Part shown: positions 16,803 to 24,225 of the stretch, piece after piece | How the letters are laid out: every line of letters starts with the position of its first letter | Numbering within the stretch: position 1 is the stretch's first letter | NCBI RefSeq assembly: GCF_030818255.1 | Contig: NZ_JAUTAG010000001.1 | Coordinates: 2,418,001 to 2,482,000, forward strand | DNA from: Microbacterium sp. SORGH_AS_0969 | Lineage (GTDB): Bacteria > Actinomycetota > Actinomycetes > Actinomycetales > Microbacteriaceae | Length of the DNA stretch: 64,000 nucleotides | Direction of reading: 5' to 3' | Program-made: the position numbers and the translations under genes | Notes under the pieces: model-generated | The model's input: the letters and a program-made list of their open reading frames with translations, nothing else | Told to the model about the DNA's origin: nothing | Databases searched by the model: none

Positions 16803-17423
16803 ATGGCTGTCATGCGACGGCAGGAACGAGGAACGCGCGTCGTGCGCGGAGCCGTGGCTGCCGCGGTGGCGACGTTCATCGCTCTGCTCTCGCACGTGAC
16901 CGCCGGGGGAGCCCTGCCCGGCGCGGTGGGCATCTTCGTCCCTCTCGCGCTGTCGTTCGTCGCGTGCACGGTGCTCGCCGGTCGTCGCCTCTCGGCTTTA
17001 CGTCTGGGCTTTGCGGTCGGCATCAGCCAGGTGCTGTTCCACACGCTCTTCGTCCTCGGCAGCTTCGGTCCGGGAGCCTCCGCCGGTCACGTCCACGGAG
17101 GAACAGACGCGGTGCCCGCCCTCGGTGCGGATGCCGTGATGATGACGATGGCTCCGGATGCCACGATGTGGGGCTGGCACGTCGTCGCCGCCGCGTTGAC
17201 CACCGCCGCCCTGCACCGCGGCGAGCGGACCGTCGCGCACCTGCGCGAACTCGCCGTCCGCCTGGCCGGCTGGCTGCGCGCGCGGGTGCACATCCTCACC
17301 GTCGCGCCCGGGCCGGTTCCGGCGCGTCGCGTCCTCGCCGAGATCGTCGCCGACGTGCGATCCGTCTCGGTCCTGCTGGCCGCGAGCTCTCGGCGACGCG
17401 GCCCGCCCCTCGGCGCACACTGA
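16803..17423 (+). CDS. Polytopic membrane protein next to a copper-type locus
   Basis: 206 aa with about four transmembrane segments (about 15-35, 40-60, 68-88, 120-140) and a cytoplasmic Arg-rich C-terminus. The loop at about 93-120 is rich in His and Met (GHVHGG, MMTMAPDATMWGWH), residues that often bind copper. Such proteins commonly sit upstream of copC/ycnI-like genes in actinobacteria. Here the next gene is only a copC remnant, followed by a PepSY protein. The copper role is inferred from composition and neighbours. Confidence 0.62.
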   Translation: MAVMRRQERGTRVVRGAVAAAVATFIALLSHVTAGGALPGAVGIFVPLALSFVACTVLAGRRLSALRLGFAVGISQVLFHTLFVLGSFGPGASAGHVHGGTDAVPALGADAVMMTMAPDATMWGWHVVAAALTTAALHRGERTVAHLRELAVRLAGWLRARVHILTVAPGPVPARRVLAEIVADVRSVSVLLAASSRRRGPPLGAH

Positions 17424-17427
17424 CGCC

Positions 17428-17453
17428 CGCCCCGCGTGATCCGTCGCGGGGCG
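17428..17453 (+). terminator. Terminator after the His/Met-rich membrane protein
   Basis: An 8-bp perfect stem CGCCCCGC / GCGGGGCG (17428-17435 with 17446-17453) lies 5 bp after the stop at 17423. Confidence 0.6.
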
Positions 17454-17659
17454 TTCGGTCGTCGGCATCCGGTGTCTGACGCTCCTCAGCGCTCGGCACC
17501 CGCCGCGACCGGCCCGTCGTGCACGCGCACGGCGGGGATTCGCGTCCTCAGGGACGCCCGTGTCCGTCGTGCCGTACGGTCGCCCGTGCGCGTGGGCAGC
17601 GCTGTGCGCTGAACCCGCGCCGTCGCGGCGCGCTCGGCATCGCCGAAAGAGAGAACCCC

Positions 17660-17788
17660 ATGATCCGCCTCCGCGCCGTCGCGGTTGGATGCGCCGTGGC
17701 CGTCGTCGTCGTTCTGACGTCGGTCGTCCCGGCATCCGCCCACGACCAGTTGTTGTCCCATCCATTCGGAGAGGGGGTCTCGCGATGA
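17660..17788 (+). pseudogene. copC-like remnant: signal peptide plus AHDQLLS, then stop
   Basis: 42 codons with AAAGAGAG upstream. Residues 1-27 are a normal signal peptide ending PASA. The mature protein begins AHDQLLS, the hallmark start of CopC/YobA copper-binding domains, whose first His is the amino-terminal copper ligand. CopC would continue for about 95 residues (then often a membrane part), but here it runs into HPFGEGVSR and stops. The last codons are the ribosome site of the next gene (GGAGAGGGGG), with which it overlaps by ATGA. The simplest reading is a deletion that removed the rest of copC. A real 15-residue exported peptide is a less likely alternative. Confidence 0.7.
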
Positions 17789-19338
17789 CGCCTCACCGAC
17801 CCGGTGGTCTTTCCGCCTCGGGCGGCGCACCCGTGTCAGGCGCCTCCCCCTCCCCGTCTCCAGCCCCATCGAGTGTCCAAGAAACCCGGAGTGCCGGGGA
17901 CGCGAGTCCGAGTGTTCTGGACACTCAACATGGTCGCGGTGCCGGAGGCGCGGCATCCGGTGCCGTCCGCAAGGGATGGTTCACGGCGTTGCTGCGGAGG
18001 GTGCACTTCTTCGCGGGGATCCTCGTGGGGCCGTTCATCCTCGTCGCGGCGGTGAGCGGCGGGCTGTACGCCCTCACACCCACGATCGAGAAGATGGTGT
18101 ACTCCCACGAGCTCACCGCGACCTCGACCCTGGTTGGGATGCCGTTGGCCGACCAGATCGAGGCCGCCGAAGCCTACGTCGGTTCCGGTGCCTCGCCCGT
18201 CGCCGTGCGACCCGCGCCCGAGCCCGGCGCCACCACACGCGTGATGTTCACCGATGAGACGCTGCCCGAGAGCACCACGCGAGCGATCTTCGTCGACCCC
18301 GCCACGGCCGAGATCCGCGGCGATCTCCCCGTCTACGGCACGAGCGGCGCGCTCCCGGTGCGTCACTGGATCAGCGATCTGCACCGCTCGCTCCACCTCG
18401 GCGCCCCGGGCCGCTGGTACAGCGAGCTCGCGGCATCCTGGCTCGGAATCGTCGCGCTCGCGGGACTCGGACTGTGGATCGGGCGCTTCGTACGCAGCCG
18501 CCGCGGGCGCCGCGATCTGCTCCGCCCCAACCGGTCGCACCGCGGGTACCGTCGCCTGTCGGGCTGGCACTCGGCGGTCGGGATCTGGGTCGTCCTCGGG
18601 GCGATATTCCTCTCGGCCACCGGGATCACGTGGTCGACCTTCGCGGGCGCGAACGTGACGGACCTGCGCGCGGCGATCGGCGGGGGAACGCCCGCTCTCG
18701 ACACCTCGCTGCACGGTGCCGCCGACGCCGGCGGGGACCACGCGGAGCACCTGGGCGCCATGCCCACTGCGCCGACGGCGGCGAATCCGGCGACGTTCGA
18801 CGCGGTGCTCGCGACTGCGAAGGGCGTCAACGTCAACAGCGGCGACGTCGAGATCCGCCCACCGAGCGCCCCGGGCACCGCGTGGGTCGTGCAGGAGATC
18901 CACCGGAGCTTCCCCACCGAGGTGGATGCCGTGGCGATCGACGGCACGACCATGCAGGTCGTCGACCGCGTCGACTTCACGGACTTCCCGCTGCTCGCGA
19001 AGCTGTCGCGCTGGGGGATCGACCTGCACATGGGCACGATGTTCGGTCTGGCGAATCAGATCGCTCTGTTCGCTCTGGCGGTCGGGATCGCCGCTCTCGT
19101 GGTGCTCGGCTACGCGATGTGGTGGAAGCGTCGGCCCACGCGGGGATTCGCCGCCGCTCCCGCGCGGGGCGCTCTTCGTGGGGCTCCCTGGTGGGGCGTC
19201 GGGGCTGTTCTCGTCGGCGCCGTGCTCATCGGACTGGTGCTTCCGCTGGTCGGCTACCCGCTCGCCGCCTTCGTGGTGCTTGACGTGCTGCTCGGGTGGC
19301 GCGCGCGGCGGACGGGGCTCCGGCCATCCGACGGGTGA
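17785..19338 (+). CDS. PepSY-domain membrane protein
   Basis: 517 aa. After a low-complexity N-terminus (1-60) comes the typical PepSY_TM arrangement: RRVHFFAGILVGPFILVAAVSGGLYAL (helix 1 with conserved His), a PepSY-like domain, HWISDLHRSLHLGAPGRWYSELAASWLGIVALAGLGLWI, RRLSGWHSAVGIWVVLGAIFLSATGITW, a second PepSY region, then DLHMGTMFGLANQIALFALAVGIAAL and two more helices. The repeated histidines are likely haem or metal ligands. Such proteins occur with copper and iron genes, which fits the copC remnant upstream. A palindrome at 17871-17926 lies in codons about 30-47 (SVQETRSAGDASPSVLDT), where other family members have little sequence. Confidence 0.86.
   Translation: MTPHRPGGLSASGGAPVSGASPSPSPAPSSVQETRSAGDASPSVLDTQHGRGAGGAASGAVRKGWFTALLRRVHFFAGILVGPFILVAAVSGGLYALTPTIEKMVYSHELTATSTLVGMPLADQIEAAEAYVGSGASPVAVRPAPEPGATTRVMFTDETLPESTTRAIFVDPATAEIRGDLPVYGTSGALPVRHWISDLHRSLHLGAPGRWYSELAASWLGIVALAGLGLWIGRFVRSRRGRRDLLRPNRSHRGYRRLSGWHSAVGIWVVLGAIFLSATGITWSTFAGANVTDLRAAIGGGTPALDTSLHGAADAGGDHAEHLGAMPTAPTAANPATFDAVLATAKGVNVNSGDVEIRPPSAPGTAWVVQEIHRSFPTEVDAVAIDGTTMQVVDRVDFTDFPLLAKLSRWGIDLHMGTMFGLANQIALFALAVGIAALVVLGYAMWWKRRPTRGFAAAPARGALRGAPWWGVGAVLVGAVLIGLVLPLVGYPLAAFVVLDVLLGWRARRTGLRPSDG
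17871..17926. repeat. Hairpin element (GTGTCC family), copy inside the PepSY gene
   Basis: Left arm 17871-17890 (GAGTGTCCAAGAAACCCGGA) pairs with right arm 17907-17926 (TCCGAGTGTTCTGGACACTC) at 16 of 20 positions. The left arm is close to that of the intergenic hairpin at 43698-43750. It is read in frame without a stop. Confidence 0.8.
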
Positions 19339-19375
19339 CCACGCCCGCCTCGGAGCCCGCCTCGGACCCCGCCGG

Positions 19376-19807
19376 TCAGGCGTCGTCGGGATCCGGGAGG
19401 TTCTGGGCGATGCGGCTCGAGGCAGCGGAGTCGCGGCCCACGCCGGGCTGATACTTCGCGATCGGATCGTCGCCGTCGACGTGCGGCTCCGGATCCGTGC
19501 CGTTCACGGGCTCCTCGGCCGTCGTGTCCTCATGGTGGCGCGAGGTCGAACCGCTGTCACCCCGGGCGTCGTCGGTGCCGCGCTCCATGCCGCCGTCGGC
19601 CGCGCGCGTTCCGACCCCGGGCAGGTCGTTCTGGCTCGACACGTTCTGCACGCGCGCATCGTCGTCGGTGTCGATCTCGGTCGCGGCGACAGCGCCGCTG
19701 TCGGCTCCCGCGCCGCCCGCGGGGACGTCGGCGGCGAGACCGTCGGAGTCGGCGACGGTGTCGCCGTGATCGGCGCCGGGGAGATTCTCGGGGGTGGGAG
19801 TGTTCAT
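19376..19807 (-). CDS. Small acidic, probably disordered protein
   Basis: 143 aa from the ATG at 19807 with GGAAGGA upstream; a longer frame to 19858 lacks a ribosome site. The sequence is dominated by D, E, G, A, T and N with no hydrophobic segment (NTPTPENLPGADHGDTVADS, GSTSRHHEDTTAEEPVNGTD). No domain is recognised. It resembles in composition the proteins at 14292 and 23737 and begins with an ENLPG/PGADHGD pattern like motifs in those proteins. It is convergent with the PepSY gene and divergent from the aldo/keto reductase. Confidence 0.7.
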   Translation of the reverse strand: MNTPTPENLPGADHGDTVADSDGLAADVPAGGAGADSGAVAATEIDTDDDARVQNVSSQNDLPGVGTRAADGGMERGTDDARGDSGSTSRHHEDTTAEEPVNGTDPEPHVDGDDPIAKYQPGVGRDSAASSRIAQNLPDPDDA

Positions 19808-19962
19808 GGACGGTCCTTCCGTGGGGCGTGCGGCCACGTTAGGCGCGGGGTCCGACATCGGCGGCGGGGTTGACGTGACTCGAACGCCGGGATCCCGGCA
19901 TCCGACCGCCCCGATGTCGGAAGCGCTGGCTAGGCTCGAGAACAGCGTCGAAAGGACATCCC

Positions 19963-20956
19963 ATGCAGCAGCGCCCCCTCTCCCGCACCGGCCGCGAGGT
20001 CTCGGCGATCGGTCTCGGCACCTGGCAACTCGGTGCCGACTGGGGAGACGTCAGCGAAGACGATGCGCGGGCCGTGCTGGCGGCCTCGGCCGAGGCCGGC
20101 GTCTTGTTGTTCGACACCGCCGACGTCTACGGCGACGGCCGGTCCGAGCAGATCATCGGGGCATTCATGAAGAGTCGGGATGCCGATGACATCACCGTCG
20201 CCACCAAGATGGGCCGCCGCGAAGACCAGGTGCCCGAGAACTACGTGATGGAGCACTTCCGCGGCTGGCTCGACCGTTCGCGCCGCCTGCTCGACACCGA
20301 GACGCTCGACCTGGTGCAGCTGCACTGCCCGCCCTCGGCCGTGATCGACGACGACGCCACGTGGGAGGCCCTCGACCAGCTCGTGTCCGAAGGGGTGATC
20401 GCGGCGTACGGCGCCTCGGTCGAGACGATGGACCAGGCGTTGTCGGCCCTGACCCGCCCGAACCTCACCAACCTGCAGATCATCTTCAAACCCGTTCCGC
20501 CTCAAGCCCCTCGACGAGGTGCTTCCGCTCGCGGCCGAGAAGAACGTCGCCGTGTTCGCGCGCGTGCCGCTCGCGAGCGGGCTGCTGTCGGGCAAGTATT
20601 CGCGGTCCACGACCTTCGCCGAGAACGACCACCGCTCGTACAACCGCAACGGTGAGGCGTTCGACAAGGGCGAGACGTTCTCGGGTGTCCCGTTCGACGA
20701 GGGCGTGGCCGCGGCCGACGAGCTCAAGGCATCCCTCCCCGAAGGAGTGTCGCTGCCCGCGGCGACGCTCGCGTGGATCGCGTCGCGCGAGGGTGTCACG
20801 TCGGTGATCCCGGGCGCACGCTCGGTGTCTCAGGCCACGGCGAACGCCCAGGCCGCCGAGCTGCTCGAGGGCGGCTTCGACCTCGACGCGTTCGACGCTC
20901 TCGTCCGCGACGTGTACGACCGCCGACTGCGAGCCGAGATCCACCCGCAGTGGTGA
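19963..20956 (+). pseudogene. Aldo/keto reductase split by a +1 frameshift
   Basis: The first 175 codons read as a normal aldo/keto reductase: VSAIGLGTWQLGADWG, FDTADVYGDGRSEQIIGAF (Asp and Tyr of the tetrad), TVATKMGRR (Lys), LVQLHCPP (His). At about 20488-20490 the frame shifts. The expected IIFNPFRLKPLDEV is obtained only if one A of CTTCAAACCC is removed, and the rest continues in the other frame (VAVFARVPLASGLLSGKY, LPAATLAWIASREGVTSVIPGARS) to the stop at 20956. The span is 994 bp; minus one base it is 331 codons, the normal length. Either a real mutation or a sequencing insertion. Confidence 0.88.
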
Positions 20957-20970
20957 CCCGCGCATGACGA

Positions 20971-21004
20971 AAGCCGGGCCCGCTCGTGAAGGCGGGCCCG
21001 GCTT
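20971..21004. terminator. Bidirectional terminator
   Basis: A perfect 13-bp stem (20971-20983 AAGCCGGGCCCGC with 20992-21004) with an 8-nt loop and flanking A/T bases lies between convergent genes ending at 20956 and 21022. Confidence 0.92.
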
Positions 21005-21021
21005 GTCGTTCAGGGGACGCG

Positions 21022-21474
21022 TCAGCTGACGTCGCCGCGCCAGGCGCCGGACTCGGCACCGCGCGACTCGATGTACTCCTTGAAGTTCTCGAGGTCCTTC
21101 TTCACCGAGTGGTCGTCGGCGCCGAAGACCGCGCCGAGCTTCTCGAGCACGCCCGTTGGCGCCCAGTCGATCTGAACCGTGACACGCGTCTCGTCGTCCG
21201 ACAGGCGGTGGAATGTCACGACGCCGGCGTGGTTTTCGTCTCCGCCGATGCTGTTCCACGCGACCCGCTCGTCGGGGTGCTGTTCGGTGATCTCGGCGTC
21301 GAACTCGCGCTCGGCCCCGGCGATCTTCACCTTCCAGTGCGTGAGGGTGTCGCTCTTCTGCGTGATGGACTCCACGAAGCTCATGAAGTGCGGGAAATCC
21401 TCGAACTGCGTCCACTGGTTGTACGCGACGCGGACGGGAACGTTGACGTCGATGGTTTCGATGACCTGGGCCAT
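21022..21474 (-). CDS. SRPBCC-family (polyketide cyclase/START-like) protein
   Basis: 150 aa from the ATG at 21474 with GAGGA upstream. It matches the common bacterial SRPBCC ligand-binding fold: IDVNVPVRVAYNQWTQFEDFPHFMSFVESI, then WKVKIAGAEREFDAEITEQHPDERVAWNSIGG, VTFHRLSDDETRVTVQIDWAP, and the C-terminal helix VKKDLENFKEYIESRGAESGAWRG. Members of this group are often induced by osmotic or general stress. The ligand is unknown. It has its own terminator, and its upstream region carries unusual repeats (21640-21800). Confidence 0.87.
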   Translation of the reverse strand: MAQVIETIDVNVPVRVAYNQWTQFEDFPHFMSFVESITQKSDTLTHWKVKIAGAEREFDAEITEQHPDERVAWNSIGGDENHAGVVTFHRLSDDETRVTVQIDWAPTGVLEKLGAVFGADDHSVKKDLENFKEYIESRGAESGAWRGDVS

Positions 21475-21639
21475 GGTGTCCTCTTTCGTGTGGTTTCCGG
21501 GGCTGTTCCAGTCTTCGGCCGTCGTGGCCGACATGCCCCCGGGGTTGAGGGATCGGCGCGGATGACCTATACGCGCGGGTGCTGTGGCGACGGCGAGCGG
21601 GGGCCGCAGCGATGGCGGCGCGCGGTCGCGGCGGCGAGG

Positions 21640-21710
21640 GCGCATAAACGCGATCCGCGCACAGAAACGCGAGGAGAGCGCGTTTATGGTCGCGGATCGC
21701 GTTTATGCGC
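21640..21710. repeat. 71-bp nested palindrome with four ATAAACGCG-type boxes
   Basis: The outer arms are a perfect 20-bp inverted repeat (21640-21659 GCGCATAAACGCGATCCGCG with 21691-21710). Inside, 21660-21671 and 21679-21690 pair at 9 of 12 positions. The box (A)TAAACGCG therefore occurs four times, twice in each orientation (the inner left copy is AGAAACGCG). Confidence 0.93.
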
Positions 21711-21718
21711 GGATGTGG

Positions 21719-21800
21719 GCGCCCCGGATGCCGGGTCGGCGCCCCGGATGCCGGGTGGGCGCCCCGGATGCCGGGTCGGCGCCGGGTGCCGGGTCGGCGC
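21719..21800. repeat. 20-bp GC-rich tandem repeat
   Basis: The unit GCGCCCCGGATGCCGGGTCG is repeated about three times with a final decayed copy (GCGCCGGGTGCCGGGTCG). Each unit can itself form a small CCCGG..CCGGG hairpin. It directly abuts the nested palindrome. Confidence 0.85.
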
Positions 21801-21905
21801 GCCGGGTGTCGCGAGCGGGCGGGTCGCGCGGACGTCGGGTCGTCGCTCCGCGGTCGCTCGTGCGAACGCCCCGGAGCGTGGGGCGGAACCGCCGGGAGCC
21901 CCGTG

Positions 21906-23096
21906 TCAGGCACGCCCCCGCAGGATCAGGTGCCAGTACACCCAGGGCAGCACCCGGCGGTCGGCGATCCAGGACAGGTAACGCTCCCGGTACAGCGAGC
22001 GCCAGAACGGGATCGTCGGCTGCAGCCGGCCCCACCGGTCGAACTCCGCGAACACGACCGTGCCGCGCGACACCGTGAACGGCACCACGCTGTACCCGTT
22101 GTACTTCTGGTTGGGCGCGCGTCCCTCCAGAACGGCGCGCAGGTTCTTCACGAGCGCCTTGGCCTGCTGACGAATCGCGCCGCCCGAGCGCCGGGTGGCG
22201 ACCGCCGCCGCGTCGCCGACGGCCCAGATCTCCGGGTGCCGCACGTGCTGCAGCGTCTCGGGATCGACGTCGACGAACCCGTGCGGATCATCGGATGCCG
22301 CGAGTCCACTGCCCGCGATCCACTCGGGCGCCCGCTGAGGAGGCACGGCGTGCAGCACGTCGTACTCCAGCGTCTCCTCCGCGTCGCCGCGGCCGATCGT
22401 GAGCGTGCGGGTCTCGGCATCCACGGATCGAAGGTCACGGCTGTAGCGCACCTCGATGCCGTACTCGTCGAGTTTGCGCCGCAGCTCGCGATCGATCGCC
22501 GGGATGCCGAAGGGCACGGGGTCGGGACACACGAAGACGACGCGGATGTCGTCGCGGACGCCGATCGCGCGCCACCAGTCGCACGCGAGGTACATGGGCT
22601 TCTGCGCGGCCGCGCCGCACGAGGCCGGCTCGGGCGGTTGCGTGAACACCACGGTCCCCGACCGGAGATCGCGCAGGACCGCGGAGGCCTTCGCGGCCAG
22701 CGCGTAGTCGTAGTTCGAGATGCCGGAGTCGGCGGCCATCGCCTCGGGCAGGCCGGGGACCTGTTCCCACGCCATGCGCATCCCGGCGCAGACCACGAGC
22801 TGGTCGTAATCGACTCGCCCGCCCGAGACGAGGTGGACTCGCCGGGTGTCGGCATCCACCGTGAAGACCTCGTCGCGCAGCCACCGCACCCCCGGAGGGA
22901 TGACGTCGGCCTGGGGCCGCGCGGCCTCCGAGGCGCGGGCAGCCCCGCCGGCGATGTGCGACTGCAGGGGAGCGAAGACGTGGAGCGTCCGCGGTTCGAT
23001 GACCGTGATGTCGGCCAGACCGGCGCGGTGCAGGCGCCCGGCGACCGACAGTCCGGCGTTGCCGCCGCCGACCACGACTATGCGGGGATTCGTCAT
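21906..23096 (-). CDS. Sulfide:quinone-oxidoreductase-like FAD/NAD(P) flavoprotein
   Basis: 396 aa from the ATG at 23096 (GAGGG upstream); an ATG six codons earlier is possible. Two dinucleotide folds are visible: IVVVGGGNAGLSVAGRL at 3-19 (FAD), then the second GxG region. ASCGAAAQKPMYLACDWWR resembles the cysteine-containing redox loop of SQR (CxGAPQK..YL). VDVDPETLQHVRHPEIWAVGDAAAV is the second FAD motif. The C-terminal WYWHL-like hydrophobic end would sit on the membrane and reach quinone. The likely reaction is oxidation of sulfide or a low-molecular thiol with electrons to quinone. The gene may be first of a group ending upstream of the repeat region. Confidence 0.83.
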   Translation of the reverse strand: MTNPRIVVVGGGNAGLSVAGRLHRAGLADITVIEPRTLHVFAPLQSHIAGGAARASEAARPQADVIPPGVRWLRDEVFTVDADTRRVHLVSGGRVDYDQLVVCAGMRMAWEQVPGLPEAMAADSGISNYDYALAAKASAVLRDLRSGTVVFTQPPEPASCGAAAQKPMYLACDWWRAIGVRDDIRVVFVCPDPVPFGIPAIDRELRRKLDEYGIEVRYSRDLRSVDAETRTLTIGRGDAEETLEYDVLHAVPPQRAPEWIAGSGLAASDDPHGFVDVDPETLQHVRHPEIWAVGDAAAVATRRSGGAIRQQAKALVKNLRAVLEGRAPNQKYNGYSVVPFTVSRGTVVFAEFDRWGRLQPTIPFWRSLYRERYLSWIADRRVLPWVYWHLILRGRA

Positions 23097-23161
23097 GCCC
23101 TCACGCAACGTCATGTCGTGGACCCGCGCCAGCGCCTTGACAGCCGTGGTGGGTGACGCGC

Positions 23162-23488
23162 TTACGCGAAGGTGGCGGCGGGGAGGCTGTCGTCCGCGGG
23201 TTCCGGCACGACGTACAGACCGGTGGGGGAGTTCGCCGTCGACATCAGCGCTTCGAGCCACGCGCGGTTCACCGCCGGCGGACGTCCGCCGTTGAACTTG
23301 AACACGAGGTTCGCTCGGGGGTGAAGCCACACAGCGGTACGTCCGCCGCCCGTGCTGATGTCGTCCTTCCACACGAAGTAGAACGGCTCGCCCCGGCGCA
23401 GCTTGTTTCCGATCACGACCTGGAGGTGCGCCAGGAGGCGATCCTCGAAGTCGTTGCGAACGCCGCCCTCGTAGATGAACTTGCCCAC
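23162..23488 (-). CDS. Small Microbacteriaceae-type protein (DUF7882-like)
   Basis: 108 aa from GTG at 23488, preferred over the ATG at 23509 because GGAGAGGGA lies just upstream and family members begin GKFIYEGG. The sequence GKFIYEGGVRNDFEDRLLAHLQVVIGNKLRRGEPFYFVWKDD and NRAWLEALMSTANSPTGLYVVPEP matches a short family I know from Microbacteriaceae, often mislabelled ATP-dependent DNA ligase in databases; it has no ligase motif. Function unknown. The gene sits 65 bp upstream of the SQR-like gene in the same direction. Confidence 0.8.
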   Translation of the reverse strand: MGKFIYEGGVRNDFEDRLLAHLQVVIGNKLRRGEPFYFVWKDDISTGGGRTAVWLHPRANLVFKFNGGRPPAVNRAWLEALMSTANSPTGLYVVPEPADDSLPAATFA

Positions 23489-23736
23489 GTATCCCTCTCC
23501 GCGGGCCATCCCGCTGCTGTGTCCGTGTCATCGAAGCCGCTCGCGAGCTCCACGCGGCCCGGCGCGCGCCGAAGGACGGCCGCTTTGCGTACGAGTCCCC
23601 GCACTTTCGCGTCGTCGGGTGGGCCGGCCTAGGTAGTTTTCCCCGTAGTCCTCGTCCTGCCCGTGGCGCTGTCAAGGGGCGGGGCGGTGCGCGTCGCCCG
23701 CGATGGGATGAAGGGGTTCAAACGAAAGGACCTCTC

Positions 23737-24099
23737 ATGAGCGACGCCTCGATCGACCCGTCCACCCCCGACGTTCCCGTCACCGACCCCGACGGCGGTC
23801 TCTCGGGTGCCCAGCCGTTGCGCGACGGCGACACTTCCATCGAGCCCGATCCCGCGCTCGACCCCGCGCAGGCGGAGTGGGATGCCACGACGGCCGTCGA
23901 TGCCGGTGTCGACCCCGAGGACATCAACCCCGCGACGGCCACCGGTGCCGACCCGGCCGAGATCCCCGCGGACGACAGCGACATCCCGCTCGAGGACATC
24001 CACCCGGAGTCGACCGGGACCGACTCGCAGGGGGAGGACCCCGGCATCGTCGAGCTCGGTGAGGAAGGCCAGGGCGACCTCGCTCCCGAAGACCTCTGA
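23737..24099 (+). CDS. Small acidic disordered protein
   Basis: 120 aa with GAAAGGA upstream. It is highly acidic (many D/E, almost no K/R), without hydrophobic or cysteine residues of note. Local near-repeats include EPDPALDP, DPEDINPATATGADPAEIP and IPLEDIHPES, suggesting a short unit around DxxDI.P. No domain is recognised. By composition it groups with the proteins at 14292 and 19376. A stress-protectant or ion-binding role is possible but unproven. Confidence 0.7.
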   Translation: MSDASIDPSTPDVPVTDPDGGLSGAQPLRDGDTSIEPDPALDPAQAEWDATTAVDAGVDPEDINPATATGADPAEIPADDSDIPLEDIHPESTGTDSQGEDPGIVELGEEGQGDLAPEDL

Positions 24100-24142
24100 C
24101 CGCTTCGCGTCGCCCCCGGCTCCTGCGGCGGGGCGGCGCGGG

Positions 24143-24225
24143 GCGAAACTCCTGAGTTTCTGTGGTCCAGCGGGCAGCAGGTCGCGGATCTCCACCCCTG
24201 CGCCACACTTCTCAGGAGTCTCGTC
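24143..24225. repeat. 83-bp inverted repeat around CTCCTGAG / CTCAGGAG
   Basis: Left arm 24143-24165 (GCGAAACTCCTGAGTTTCTG...) and right arm 24203-24225 (CCACACTTCTCAGGAGTCTC...) pair around a conserved ACTCCTGAG core with a few mismatches. The left arm itself can fold (AAACTC CT GAGTTT). The right arm overlaps the last codons of the glycosyltransferase gene. Confidence 0.75.

Larger units (their letters stand above)
21475..21905. other. 431-bp intergenic region with nested palindrome and tandem repeat
   Basis: No gene. It lies downstream of the SQR-like gene and upstream of the SRPBCC gene. It holds the nested palindrome at 21640-21710 and a GC-rich short tandem repeat at 21719-21800. The first 150 bp should hold the SRPBCC promoter. 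The rest shows no clear signal. Confidence 0.7.

Noticed and set aside
17486..17956. A 156-aa minus-strand gene across the copC remnant
   Set aside because: The sequence is Arg-rich and lacks any domain; it overlaps the signal peptide and the start of the PepSY gene on the other strand.
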